NCBI GenBank assembly: GCA_035652815.1
Contig: DASRDB010000003.1
Location: 620,001-684,000 of the forward strand
From: DASRDB01 sp035652815
GTDB lineage: Bacteria; Chloroflexota; Ktedonobacteria; Ktedonobacterales; Ktedonobacteraceae
Reading direction: 5' to 3'
Length of the DNA: 64,000 bases
Shown here piece by piece: positions 1 through 9,067 of the stretch. Below the pieces are notes generated by a model that did not search any database, was not told where the DNA came from, and worked only from the letters and a program-made list of their open reading frames with translations. The position numbers were made by a program, and so were the translations under genes. Position 1 is the first letter of the stretch; every line of letters starts with the position of its first letter.

Positions 1-1
1 T

Positions 2-358
2 GGAAACGCTACCTATCAACGCCGCAAGATCGCTCACTATGGACTTGCCCCCTTTTTTGATGTGATTCTCATCGAGGAAGAGTTTGGTGTGGAAAAACCA
101 AACGCCAGGATTTTTCTGCATGCCCTTGATCGGCTTCACGTCACTGCTCAACAAGCGTGGATGATAGGTGATGATCTGGCGCGTGATATTGCCGGAGCGC
201 AACAAGTGGGAATTTTTGCCGTCTGGTGCGATTTCGACAAAAAAGGACTCCCGGATAACAATGCTGTTCGCCCCGATTGGATTATTCATGATCTTTCAGA
301 AGTGTCTGAAATCCTCTATCCTCAAGTTACAAAAAGTGTAATGTTCTCAAGAGATTGA
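2..358 (+). CDS. HAD-family hydrolase, C-terminal part (5' cut by window edge)
   Basis: The open frame runs in from the left edge, so the start lies outside and the catalytic DxD nucleophile motif is not visible. What remains is the second half of a HAD phosphatase. It has the substrate-side lysine in EKPNARIF, then motif IV in IGDDLARDIAGAQQVG, where the acidic pair binds magnesium. The family removes phosphate from sugar phosphates, nucleotides or phosphoglycolate in the cytosol; which substrate cannot be told from this half. It stops about 110 bases before the nucleotidyltransferase gene, with no obvious terminator between them. Confidence 0.85.
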   Translation, partial: GNATYQRRKIAHYGLAPFFDVILIEEEFGVEKPNARIFLHALDRLHVTAQQAWMIGDDLARDIAGAQQVGIFAVWCDFDKKGLPDNNAVRPDWIIHDLSEVSEILYPQVTKSVMFSRD

Positions 359-469
359 AAAATTTTCTAACTATCAAGGCAAAAAATCGTGTTTTTGTTG
401 CCTGATGGACTTATGCTATTCTTTAACAGAAAGACAAACACCGATTCATAAGGTGAGGAGCGATTTGCA

Positions 470-1318
470 GTGACAAGCCAACCAACCCGGCAGATACAGG
501 TAAACAAGCCGCTTCATGTAGCAGAAGTGAATAATGTATTTTTAGCTGAACTAGTTGCAGAACTGGATAATGAACAAGTGACGGGGATTGTCCTGAAAGG
601 AAGTTGCGCCCGTCATGAGGAAACTATCTACAGTGACGTTGACCTTTCAGTTTTTGTGCGAGAAGAGGCTAAGCAAAAACAGCATGTCTATTTTTATCGA
701 GAAGGACGCTTGATAAGCATTGGAACACATACTATCGAAGCCTATCTAAGGCGTTTTCTGCTACCTGAAGAGGCTATTTTTGTGGTACCCAGTATAAGAG
801 AAGCACGTATTTTGCTGGACAAAGAAGATGTTTGCAAACGACTTCAAGAAGAGGCTTGGCAATGGAGATGGGAACCGCTTCAAGAAGCCGCGAACCACTA
901 TGCTTACGAGATGCTGCTTGAGCAAACTGAAATTGTCCTCAAAGCACTCCGCGCATTTCTTCTACAGGATACGTTAGCTCTAACAGAGATGACCTTGATT
1001 CTTTTTCAAGCGATGACAGACGCTCTGGCGGTACAACGGGGCATCCTTGCTCAGAGCGGCAATTCCTACTTTCGGCAGGTGCAAGCATGCGCTGGTCTAA
1101 ATTCTGCCTGGACACAGTATCACTCGCTCATTGCGGATGTTGAAAGGCTTCCTAATATGCCCTCACCTGTAGAAAGCAAGGGCATAGCAGCCCTACGACT
1201 GTTTCAAGAAACAACACGCCTTCTCTCGTCAGCTATCACTGGTTATGAACACAGCCAAACAATTGCCCAAACGGTGACGTTGATAGAAGAGGCGTTAGCG
1301 GGTAAACAACTCCCCTAA
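470..1318 (+). CDS. Minimal nucleotidyltransferase-domain protein
   Basis: A 282-residue protein starting at a GTG preceded by GGTGAGGAG. Residues about 30-80 carry the polymerase-beta-type nucleotidyltransferase core: Gly44-Ser45 followed by Asp56-x-Asp58, the metal-binding pair. The rest is mostly helical and resembles the C-terminal helical half of aminoglycoside or kanamycin nucleotidyltransferase-like proteins. Family members transfer a nucleotide to a small molecule or protein, but the substrate here is unknown. Its 3' end overlaps the convergent BTAD regulator gene by 24 bases. A role in antibiotic modification is possible but not shown. Confidence 0.75.
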   Translation: MTSQPTRQIQVNKPLHVAEVNNVFLAELVAELDNEQVTGIVLKGSCARHEETIYSDVDLSVFVREEAKQKQHVYFYREGRLISIGTHTIEAYLRRFLLPEEAIFVVPSIREARILLDKEDVCKRLQEEAWQWRWEPLQEAANHYAYEMLLEQTEIVLKALRAFLLQDTLALTEMTLILFQAMTDALAVQRGILAQSGNSYFRQVQACAGLNSAWTQYHSLIADVERLPNMPSPVESKGIAALRLFQETTRLLSSAITGYEHSQTIAQTVTLIEEALAGKQLP

Positions 1319-3046
1319 TGCTTTGATTCGTTGCTCATGTCGCCAAATGAGCCGCATTTTTTGGTACACTTCAAAAGCCTGAGTATAGCGTCTCTCACTG
1401 CCCAGAGCGAGGGCCGCCTTTACGGCTTCTTCAAGATAAGTACAACTCTTTTCCAGATCGTGTGTTGCAATGAAGGTTTCGGCCTGATAGGTAAGAAATT
1501 CTATTCTGACCCGTTCGGGAATCTTGATCTTTGGTTGCATCCCATCAACTTTTGTGAATGCTTGTTCCGCTTGAACAGGTTGGTTCAAATCAAGATACAT
1601 TAATCCTTCCCATAAGACCAGGGTGAAGTATCCACAGTCAGCATACAAAAAGGTGGGGTCATCTTCAGGAACGACAGGAAAGCTTTCGTAGGCCAATTGA
1701 ATAGACCGCAACGCTTCCTGTTTCTGATCAAATTGAGCATACGAACCGGCAAGCCCCGCATAAATTCGTGCGCGTAAAAGAGGAGAGACCTCATGCACTA
1801 AAGGAAGTGTTTGTTGATAGGTTTGTAATGCCTTGCGAGGCCGACCTTTATAGTCATACGTCAAGGCCAACTGGCGCAAAGCAGCAACTTGTAAATTGCG
1901 ATCTTTTGCTCTATCGCTATAATCCAATGCTTGCTGAGAAAATCGCTGTCTTGCATCGAGATCATCATGATGACCTGCAAGAATAGCTGCAAGCAAAAGC
2001 CCTTCTGAGGCAAGGGCAGTTACAATAGGCGCTTGATGAGAAGTATGATTCGCCAGTGCAATCAGCTTTGGTAAATAAGCCCAGAGGGTGGTTTCAACAA
2101 TGTCTAACACATTCCCTTTGCTCAAATGCCAGCACGTTTCAATAAGCTTGTCCAGGTGATACCATGTTTCCTCATCAATAGTTGATGGTCGTGAGGCAGA
2201 AGTATATGGGTCAATCGATAGAGGTTCAAAGGATTGGTAGGGTATAGTTACAAAAGGTCTGCCGCTACTCTGAAGTCGCTTTAATGCTTCGTGCTGATCT
2301 AGTGAAAGTGTAAACCCCTCTGCCTCAGCCATCCTCTTGATCTCCTGGTAGCACTGTAAAGCTTCCTGCTGTTTGCCTTGCCGGTACAGGAGCGTCATCC
2401 ACCGCTGCAAAGCTTCTTCGTCTGGGGGCATTGTGGTACAGAGGGCGCGGTACTGTTCCCCGGCCTGCCAGAGTTTGCCTTGCGCTTCGTAGGCTTGCGC
2501 CAGCCAGAGGCGGCATTGTTTGAGCATGTCTTCGCTGTGCTTGCGTAGGCCGTAGACCCAGGTTCCCGTCTCGCCCTCTAACAACTCGCCTCGCTCTAAA
2601 TAGGCAAGCGCCTGTTCTAACAGGGGGAGTGCTTCAACCGAGGTATAGCCCCGGTTTTCTGCCTCTTTAAGCAAGGCTTCACAGGCATCGCGGTCTACCC
2701 AGATGAGGGATTGATCGGCGAGTTCATAGCTGGTGTCAAGGGTTCGGAGCAGGTCTTTGCCCGTGATGCGGCGAATCTGATTGATGGCATTGTAGACGGT
2801 TTTATCGGCCTGTTCAAAGTTCTCAATTTCGGGCCAGAGATCATCCTGAATGGCGCTGCGTGAGAGGCGTCTACCAGGGGCGACCAGTAACCGCTTGAAG
2901 ACGGAGCGAGCGGGACGGCCTTTGCCCCAGGCCTCTTTTTCGACCAGGTGCCAGGTGGAAGATGCATTGCGTTTCCAGACTTCTAAGGGGCCATGCACAT
3001 AGACACGTAGACGACACGAAGAGGGGATATCCTGTTCAAGCTGCAT
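1295..3046 (-). CDS. AfsR/SARP-like BTAD transcriptional regulator with TPR repeats
   Basis: An N-terminal winged-helix DNA-binding segment (about residues 10-105, beginning RVYVHGPLEVWK) is followed by a bacterial transcriptional activator (BTAD) all-helical domain (about 130-280). A TPR-type helical C-terminal half follows (about 300-570). There is no NB-ARC ATPase module, so it is a short SARP-like architecture. I start it at the ATG at 3046, 13 codons inside the longest frame, because AGGTGGGG lies 8 bases upstream of it. Family members activate neighbouring or secondary-metabolism genes after sensing a signal through the repeats. The target is unknown. Confidence 0.85.
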   Translation of the reverse strand: MQLEQDIPSSCRLRVYVHGPLEVWKRNASSTWHLVEKEAWGKGRPARSVFKRLLVAPGRRLSRSAIQDDLWPEIENFEQADKTVYNAINQIRRITGKDLLRTLDTSYELADQSLIWVDRDACEALLKEAENRGYTSVEALPLLEQALAYLERGELLEGETGTWVYGLRKHSEDMLKQCRLWLAQAYEAQGKLWQAGEQYRALCTTMPPDEEALQRWMTLLYRQGKQQEALQCYQEIKRMAEAEGFTLSLDQHEALKRLQSSGRPFVTIPYQSFEPLSIDPYTSASRPSTIDEETWYHLDKLIETCWHLSKGNVLDIVETTLWAYLPKLIALANHTSHQAPIVTALASEGLLLAAILAGHHDDLDARQRFSQQALDYSDRAKDRNLQVAALRQLALTYDYKGRPRKALQTYQQTLPLVHEVSPLLRARIYAGLAGSYAQFDQKQEALRSIQLAYESFPVVPEDDPTFLYADCGYFTLVLWEGLMYLDLNQPVQAEQAFTKVDGMQPKIKIPERVRIEFLTYQAETFIATHDLEKSCTYLEEAVKAALALGSERRYTQAFEVYQKMRLIWRHEQRIKALGELFTR

Positions 3047-3269
3047 CACCTGTTCCCCACCTTTTTCATAAAAGGAATGCCACAAAACTTCTTTTGTCAG
3101 ATTATCCAGAAATGTGTTTCGATAGATAGGTATTTTATCACAGCATTTAAACTAAAAACCAGTTGGGCTTTTAAAGCATGAAAAAAGACTGTAAATATGT
3201 TACACTGTACCCGGCAACCATTTAGAGACAGCTTCATCCCCCTAAAATGATGTAGAACAGAGAAAACTC

Positions 3270-4217
3270 ATGATTACCTTTCGCGTCTACGAGCCAGAAC
3301 ACGACTCAAAGCAAGTCTATGCCCTCTGGCAGCAAGTTTTAAGTCATACATGGCCTCTTACCTACGAGACCTTTCATACGGTCACGGTTGGCAATCCGGC
3401 TTATCGAGAAGGGGATCACCTGGTTGCGCTTGCTGGAGATGAGATCGTGGGGTTGGTTGCCACGCAGGTTCGTCAGGAAACGGCTCCGGTACAAGGGAAT
3501 CTGCTGCTCCTGCTTGTGGCTCCTTCTTGTCAGAGACAAGGCATCGGTCGGATGCTACACGAGCAGGCTCTAAGCTCACTCCAACGTCGAGGAGTCAAGC
3601 AGGTCCAGCTTGGTGGAGGCTTCCATTACTTCTGGCAAGGGGTGCCGTTGAATCTGCCAGAGGCGTGGTCGTTCTTTGCCGCGCATGGATGGACGGAGCA
3701 AGAACGCAGCTTTGACCTGGTGCGGGTGCTTGCTGGCTACACCACTCCCGAATACATCTACCAACGTCTCCGTCCAACCATCACCATCAGACAAGCCAGA
3801 GCCGAGGATAGCGCTGCAATTCTGGCATTTGAAGGGCAGCATTTTCCAGGCTGGCTTGCGCATTATCAGCGTGTCCTGGCGCGTGGGGGAGTTAGTGATG
3901 TAGTGGTAGCGGAGGAAAGCTCGCATGGCATCGTAGGAACTTCTTTCGTTATGGAATCTCGCGCAGCCTGGTGGCAGGCCGATATCCGTTGGCTCTCTCT
4001 GCTGGGCGAGCAGACGGGTGGTATTGGTCCATTAGGAGTCGCGGAACACATGCGAGAACAGGGCATTGGCCTGGCGCTCGCTGCTCGCGTCACCGGAGCG
4101 TTGTGCGAGCGTGGATTGAGCAATAGCTACATTGGCTGGACCTGGCTGATTGATTGGTATGGCAGGTTAGGCTATCAGGTCTGGCAAGAATACATTATGG
4201 CATGGCGACAGACGTGA
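3270..4217 (+). CDS. Tandem GNAT N-acetyltransferase
   Basis: A 315-residue protein with two GNAT folds. The first (about residues 1-150) has the acetyl-CoA pyrophosphate loop QRQGIGRML. The second (about 170-310) has a weaker loop, EQGIGLALA. Two-domain GNATs like this resemble mycothiol synthase and other Actinobacteria/Chloroflexota acetyltransferases, but I see nothing that fixes the acceptor. It is transcribed divergently from the BTAD regulator, sharing a 223-base intergenic region, so co-regulation is plausible. The ribosome-binding site (AGAGAAAA) is weak. Confidence 0.85.
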   Translation: MITFRVYEPEHDSKQVYALWQQVLSHTWPLTYETFHTVTVGNPAYREGDHLVALAGDEIVGLVATQVRQETAPVQGNLLLLLVAPSCQRQGIGRMLHEQALSSLQRRGVKQVQLGGGFHYFWQGVPLNLPEAWSFFAAHGWTEQERSFDLVRVLAGYTTPEYIYQRLRPTITIRQARAEDSAAILAFEGQHFPGWLAHYQRVLARGGVSDVVVAEESSHGIVGTSFVMESRAAWWQADIRWLSLLGEQTGGIGPLGVAEHMREQGIGLALAARVTGALCERGLSNSYIGWTWLIDWYGRLGYQVWQEYIMAWRQT

Positions 4218-4357
4218 GCTTCAACGTTTGATACCAGGTTGTGCCCAGAAAAAGAAAAATGATAGACTACCAGCAGTGAACGAGGAGAGGAGCCATGCTG
4301 CCTATGGCCCAGGACCTGAGAATGATTCATGTATAATCACAGAGGAGAAAGAAAGTC

Positions 4358-4786
4358 ATGCGCCAGAACATTGGAAAGATGCTCATCTCCCTTGCAGCCA
4401 TCCTCACAGCAGTAGTACCCTTTCTCGCTGACTGGAACGACTCGCACCTCTTCAGTCCTCAGTGGTCTCCCCATGCCCGCTTTCACGGGGCTGTCTCTGT
4501 GGGGATGACGACCATCCTCTCATCAGTCGCCCTCTGGTTGCTCTGGCGACGCTCGTCAGATGAGGACACCGCCGTGACAGTTGCGGCGTCGATCCCCATA
4601 GCCTATTGGGGTTCTTTCTTTCTTGCTCCATTCGTCCCAGGCACTGCCGTCGAGGACCCGGGGCATCGGCTTGTGCGGATCGCCGGGGTACCTTCCAACC
4701 TCATGGGAACGGGAGCTACCATCGTCACTGCCGGACTTGGGTGGTATCTGGATCGTCGATTGCGTCGCGCTGCACCTGCGAACTGA
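4358..4786 (+). CDS. Small membrane protein, DUF6640-like
   Basis: A 142-residue protein with four predicted membrane helices (about 8-24, 45-63, 73-93, 116-131). Between the first two helices is a conserved-looking WSPHARFHGAV segment. The length and pattern resemble the DUF6640 group of small bacterial and fungal membrane proteins, whose function is not established. A strong AGAGGAGAAAG sits just before the ATG. It is separated from the convergent ABC operon by 170 bases with no gene. Confidence 0.6.
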   Translation: MRQNIGKMLISLAAILTAVVPFLADWNDSHLFSPQWSPHARFHGAVSVGMTTILSSVALWLLWRRSSDEDTAVTVAASIPIAYWGSFFLAPFVPGTAVEDPGHRLVRIAGVPSNLMGTGATIVTAGLGWYLDRRLRRAAPAN

Positions 4787-4958
4787 ACGACACAAGAGGT
4801 GTCCTTTCCCGGATTTGTCTTGAAGCATCACTGCCTTATTCCATCATTAGACGCCAATTGGTATGAGATGGCGTGGATGTAGCGCTTACCGCGCAGGAGC
4901 GAGGCTATAGCGCCTATGAGACGCTTGGTCGCGGAGGCGAAAGCTCACTACGACTGTA

Positions 4959-7358
4959 TCATTCATAGCGCAGCACCTCGGCGGCTGGAACTCGTGCGGC
5001 CCAGCGAGCGGGAAGGTACGCGCCCAATGCAGCGATGCACAGTGTTGCAGGGAGGAGCAAGAGCAGGCCCAACCAGTTGATACTGATCACAAGATTGGGA
5101 GGGCCACCCACACTGCTGGCAATCCGTTGTGCAAGTACCGTGTTGAGCCAGAGGCCAAGTGGGATGCCAACGAGAACTGCCAGTGTTCCCAGGGCAAGCA
5201 CACCATTGATCACCGAACTGAGTACCTGGCGTGGCGTGAGTCCGACGGCCTTCAGGCTGGCAAGTTCGCGATAGCGCTCGCGCGTCGAAAGGGTCATGGC
5301 ATTCAATATGCCCACTGCTGCCACGAACATCAACGCAATGCTCAGGAACAGCATGATCATCGGAGCCTGGGCTATACCCGGCGGCAAGCTAAGATCATAG
5401 ACCTTGATGCCGAGCCGATCAGCCGTCAGGGCGTTCATGCGCTGCTCAAACGTCTGCGGCGAAACCCCTGAGCGCAAGGTCACCTCGTAGCCGGTGCTTG
5501 CTAGAAGCTGGTCAGATGAGATTGCGGCAGCCGTGGTGAGACTGTTAAGCGGCGCGTAAGCTTGAAGCGGCTGCTGAGTCGTATACAGGGCACCGACGAC
5601 CGTGTAGGTGATCGGTACCTCTGTGATGAACTGCAAACCGAAACGCACGTTCACATTCAGCCGAATCTGTTCTCCAAGATGCAACCCCAGGCGCTGCAGG
5701 GCATATTGACTGAGAACGAGTTCATTGGCAGAGGAACTGAACCAGCGTCCGCTGGTGATGGTTGCTGCAACACGCCGGGGGTCTCCACTTGTGAAGAGCA
5801 TGCTGAGGGTGCCGCCACCGGAAAACTGAGCAGGAGTTTGGTAGGTGCTGTAATAATACGCTACCTCTGGACGAGAGGAAAGCAGTTGTTGGACCGCAGC
5901 GGGATTATAGAGACCTGGAGTGACGTACACATCGGCGAAGACACCATTCAGCGCGGGATCATGGGCGTATCTATCGAGCGTAGCTCCCAATCCCAGGCCA
6001 AACACTGCGGTCAGGACGCCAACGAGCAAGGTCAGTAAAACCAGAAAGGTGCGAAGCCTACGCGCCGTGATCCCACGTATTCCCAGTGCAAGGGCCACTG
6101 GGAGTCCAGTGATGAACATGAGGCCCGCGAGCCAGGCGCGTCCGCGCTCGGGTACTGTGCCTCCCGGTCGAATAGCATCCACGACACGTATGCGCCCGGC
6201 TCTCCAGGCGGGAAGCGCAGCGCAAACAGTGATGACGAGCAGCACAGCCAGCAACAACAGCGCAGCGATATCTAGATGATATTGTGGCACAGCGGGAACA
6301 CCCAGCGATGAGCCGATAGTTGTCAGCAGAGGTGGCGTTATAGGGATCGTGAGAATCAAGCCCAAAACCGCGCCTGGCAGGCCCAGCAGCAGGTATTCCA
6401 GCACCAGAGTGCGCACCAACTGCCCTGGTGTGAAGCCTACAGCTTTCAGGATGCCCAGATCTCGTTGCTGCGCCAGGACCTGACCAATCACCAGGTTAGC
6501 CACGATTATACCGGCGGCGACCAGCCCAACAATGCCAAAAATCAAGAGCAGGATCACGGACAGGATTGAACTGGAGTCCACGATAGAGCGCTCGTACAGC
6601 CAGTCATTCGTCCCGAGGCTTTCCTTTTGATATCCCTGCACCTGGAGTCGTTGCAATATGGTATCGGTTGTGCGCTGGATGGCATACGGGTCAACCAGGC
6701 GCATACCTACGATCCAGCGATCTGGGCGGGGGTATAGGCGCTCAAACATCGGGCGCAGCATATAGATGGTAGCCTGAGTAGCTTCATCCCGGCTCACCTC
6801 ATTGACATCCGCGGAAAGACCGAGCACATGCACTTGTGCCAGCCCACCTGGTGTCACCAGGGTCAGCGGGTCTCCCACTTGCAAATGCTGTGCATCGGCG
6901 AATGGTTTGTTCACGACGACACCTGCGGGATCATTGCCTGCCAAGGTCTGTCCTTGCAGCATGAGCAGTTGACCAATGGCCGGTTGGCGCTCGGGAAAGG
7001 TCCGAATATTGGCTTGCACTTTCTGCGAGGCAATCAGGATAGGGGCAGTTACTGCCTCTTCCAGTTCGGTGCTGCTGGCGACATTTGGAGCGTGGATGAC
7101 AGCGTCGAGCTGGCGCTGAGAAGGTTGGGTAGGAGTAGGAAAGTAGACCCAGAGATGCGCTCCGTTCAGTTGGGTGAAAAGGCGATCAAAAGGAGCCTCA
7201 GCGCTGGCAGAGACCGACAAGGCCAGACCAATCAGCATGGTAGCGAGCGCAACGACCAGCACCACACTGCTCGCAGGGAGGCGTCGTCCACGCAGGTCGG
7301 CGCACACGCGATACCAGATCGCCGGGCCACTGTTTTTTTTCGTCAGAAGGGTCCTCAT
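4959..7358 (-). CDS. ABC transporter permease with two FtsX domains
   Basis: A 799-residue integral membrane protein. It has one N-terminal helix (about 35-55), a MacB-type periplasmic-core-like domain (about 60-250), then three helices forming the first FtsX permease domain (about 260-390). A second core domain and second FtsX set end the protein. This 1+3+1+3 helix architecture is that of LolE/MacB-type fused permeases, which work as mechanotransmitters or lipid/peptide exporters rather than as importers. It is the last gene of the PadR-ATPase-permease operon, 23 bases after the ATPase. In a monoderm, export of lipid-like or peptide toxins is the usual inference. Confidence 0.9.
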   Translation of the reverse strand: MRTLLTKKNSGPAIWYRVCADLRGRRLPASSVVLVVALATMLIGLALSVSASAEAPFDRLFTQLNGAHLWVYFPTPTQPSQRQLDAVIHAPNVASSTELEEAVTAPILIASQKVQANIRTFPERQPAIGQLLMLQGQTLAGNDPAGVVVNKPFADAQHLQVGDPLTLVTPGGLAQVHVLGLSADVNEVSRDEATQATIYMLRPMFERLYPRPDRWIVGMRLVDPYAIQRTTDTILQRLQVQGYQKESLGTNDWLYERSIVDSSSILSVILLLIFGIVGLVAAGIIVANLVIGQVLAQQRDLGILKAVGFTPGQLVRTLVLEYLLLGLPGAVLGLILTIPITPPLLTTIGSSLGVPAVPQYHLDIAALLLLAVLLVITVCAALPAWRAGRIRVVDAIRPGGTVPERGRAWLAGLMFITGLPVALALGIRGITARRLRTFLVLLTLLVGVLTAVFGLGLGATLDRYAHDPALNGVFADVYVTPGLYNPAAVQQLLSSRPEVAYYYSTYQTPAQFSGGGTLSMLFTSGDPRRVAATITSGRWFSSSANELVLSQYALQRLGLHLGEQIRLNVNVRFGLQFITEVPITYTVVGALYTTQQPLQAYAPLNSLTTAAAISSDQLLASTGYEVTLRSGVSPQTFEQRMNALTADRLGIKVYDLSLPPGIAQAPMIMLFLSIALMFVAAVGILNAMTLSTRERYRELASLKAVGLTPRQVLSSVINGVLALGTLAVLVGIPLGLWLNTVLAQRIASSVGGPPNLVISINWLGLLLLLPATLCIAALGAYLPARWAARVPAAEVLRYE

Positions 7359-7381
7359 GGTATTTTCTCTCTTTCCGGCGC

Positions 7382-8173
7382 TTAGCCCATATCGAGGCCC
7401 GAGAGATCAGCGAACAGCGTTGGGGATGGTGGAAGCGAACCGTGACCGTTCATGTCATCGATGATCTGTCCATCACGCATGAGGATGATGCGCTCAGCCT
7501 GAGAGGCTACCTGGGCATCATGGGTGACGAGTATGATGGTCTGTCCCTGCTCGTGCAAACGCTTCAGCAAGTGCAAAATTTCCTGACCCGTCTTTGCATC
7601 CAGATTGCCCGTTGGCTCATCAGCACAAAGTACCGCAGGCTCATTCACCAGCGCCCGGGCAATCGCGACACGCTGCTGCTCGCCGCCCGAGAGCTGACCA
7701 GGCAGCATATGGAGGCGTTTGTCCAGACCAAGCGCGTAAAGCAGCTCGCCGGCTGTTTTACGCGCTTTGCTCACGGAGCGGCCAGCTAGCAGCGCCGGGA
7801 GTATTACGTTCTCCAGCGCGCTCATGTTGCTGAGCAGGTTGAACGCCTGGAAAATCATCCCGATCCGCTGCCGCCGCAGGATGGCGAGTTCAGCTTCGCT
7901 TCTGGTATCCAACCGCTCTCCATCCAGCCAGATCTCCCCAGATGTTGGACGATCCACGCCTGTCAGCACGTTGAGCAGGGTGGTCTTCCCACTCCCGGAC
8001 TGGCCCATAATGGCAACAAACGCACCAGGGGCAATGTCCAGATCAATGCCCGCTAGGGCGTGAACCGGCTCGCCCCCACGCTGGTAGACCCTGGTCAGGT
8101 TACGGACACGGATGCGCGGCAAAGTTTCCTGTGTGAGCGTACTCTGTAGTACATGCTCCGGTTTCTTCTCCAT
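7382..8173 (-). CDS. ABC transporter ATPase, MacB/LolD type
   Basis: A complete nucleotide-binding subunit. It has Walker A GQSGSGKTT (residues 57-65), Q-loop MIFQAF, signature LSGGEQQR (161-168), Walker B VLCADEPT with catalytic Glu186, and the switch His218. The GNLDAKTG after Walker B is typical of the LolD/MacB/FtsE branch, which pairs with FtsX-type permeases such as the next gene. I start at the ATG at 8173, preceded by AGAGAGAAG, not at the longest frame, which would run back into the PadR gene. It energises the downstream permease at the inner face of the membrane. Confidence 0.93.
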   Translation of the reverse strand: MEKKPEHVLQSTLTQETLPRIRVRNLTRVYQRGGEPVHALAGIDLDIAPGAFVAIMGQSGSGKTTLLNVLTGVDRPTSGEIWLDGERLDTRSEAELAILRRQRIGMIFQAFNLLSNMSALENVILPALLAGRSVSKARKTAGELLYALGLDKRLHMLPGQLSGGEQQRVAIARALVNEPAVLCADEPTGNLDAKTGQEILHLLKRLHEQGQTIILVTHDAQVASQAERIILMRDGQIIDDMNGHGSLPPSPTLFADLSGLDMG

Positions 8174-8213
8174 ATGCTTCTCTCTTTCTCTCTGCATAAT
8201 GGCGCGAGAGAGA

Positions 8214-8726
8214 TTATGCTTCAAGAGTTTCCAGCCATTCAATCCATTTGAGATCGGCTTCGGCATGCAGAACCGTCAATTCCCGCAAGGCGCGGGTCGA
8301 GAGATCCTCGCTGCCCAGATGCTTAGCACGGTCGGCCACCAGTTGTCCGATGAAGTCGAGCAGTCGATGACGCTGTTCCTTCAAGAAATCGGCCCGTGCC
8401 TCTGGACGCACGAGTAACAGAACCACGAAGCGCAGGAAGAGCGCGGGGCGTCCGACCGACAGTGGCACCGGTTCATCTAACCAGGTGAACAATCCCTGTC
8501 TGCCTGCCTCTGTCAGGGTGAAGATGCGCTTATCCGGGCGGTCTTCCTGTTCAATACGCTCACCCGCAATCAACTGCTGATCAGCAAGTCTGCGCAGCAA
8601 CGGATAGAGCTGGCCGGGGTTCAGTTCGGCACCGTTGCCCAACAACTGCTCGGCCTTGCGCTTGAGTTCATAGCCATATTCGGGTTGGTGCGTCAGCAAT
8701 CCCAGGAGGACATATTTGAGACTCAT
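8214..8726 (-). CDS. PadR-family transcriptional regulator
   Basis: A 170-residue protein with the PadR winged helix at the N-terminus (VLLGLLTHQPEYGYELKRK, then LNPGQLYPLLRRLADQQLI) and a C-terminal helical dimerisation region (PadR C-terminal type, about 90-170). PadR proteins repress adjacent transporter genes and release DNA on binding a drug or phenolic compound. It is the first gene of the operon with the ABC ATPase and permease. A consensus promoter and a perfect inverted repeat lie directly upstream, which supports autorepression. Confidence 0.92.
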   Translation of the reverse strand: MSLKYVLLGLLTHQPEYGYELKRKAEQLLGNGAELNPGQLYPLLRRLADQQLIAGERIEQEDRPDKRIFTLTEAGRQGLFTWLDEPVPLSVGRPALFLRFVVLLLVRPEARADFLKEQRHRLLDFIGQLVADRAKHLGSEDLSTRALRELTVLHAEADLKWIEWLETLEA

Positions 8727-8748
8727 TAATTAAGCCTTTACATGTTAT

Positions 8749-8767
8749 CTATTTACATAGTAAATAG
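8749..8767. promoter_or_regulatory. Putative PadR operator
   Basis: A perfect inverted repeat, CTATTTAC-ATA-GTAAATAG, sits a few bases downstream of the predicted transcription start of the PadR operon. The position fits roadblock-type autorepression. The assignment to PadR is inferred from location only. Confidence 0.65.
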
Positions 8768-8777
8768 TTACAGAGAA

Positions 8778-8806
8778 AGAATACCATGCGAAATGATGAG
8801 TGTCAA
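8778..8806 (-). promoter_or_regulatory. Promoter of the padR-ABC operon
   Basis: Read on the minus strand there is TTGACA (8801-8806), a 17-base spacer and TATTCT (8778-8783). This is a near-consensus housekeeping promoter placing the start near 8771, just before the inverted repeat at 8749-8767. Confidence 0.7.
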
Positions 8807-9067
8807 GGGGTTGAGAAGCTTTTATGAAACTGGCGATGCAAAGAAGCTGTTTGCAAGTTCATGCCCCCAAAATTTGGGACAACTCCTGTCTACTTCCTCA
8901 TGCTATCGATAGTAAAAAAGAGACGTCCGATCATGATAAAATAGAGCAGCAAGAACAAATCCATTTCCTTAAATTCAAGCCTGATTCAGTTTCGATTCAG
9001 TTCGCTGGGATACGCTTCCACTGTGTGATGACGGATGCAAAATACGAGCAAGCAATGGAGGTGTCAC
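8807..9067. other. Gap between the PadR promoter and the propeller lipoprotein gene
   Basis: About 260 bases that should carry the promoter of the plus-strand lipoprotein gene. A short open frame (8824-9078) crosses it, but it has no ribosome-binding site or recognisable protein, so I do not call it. Confidence 0.5.
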
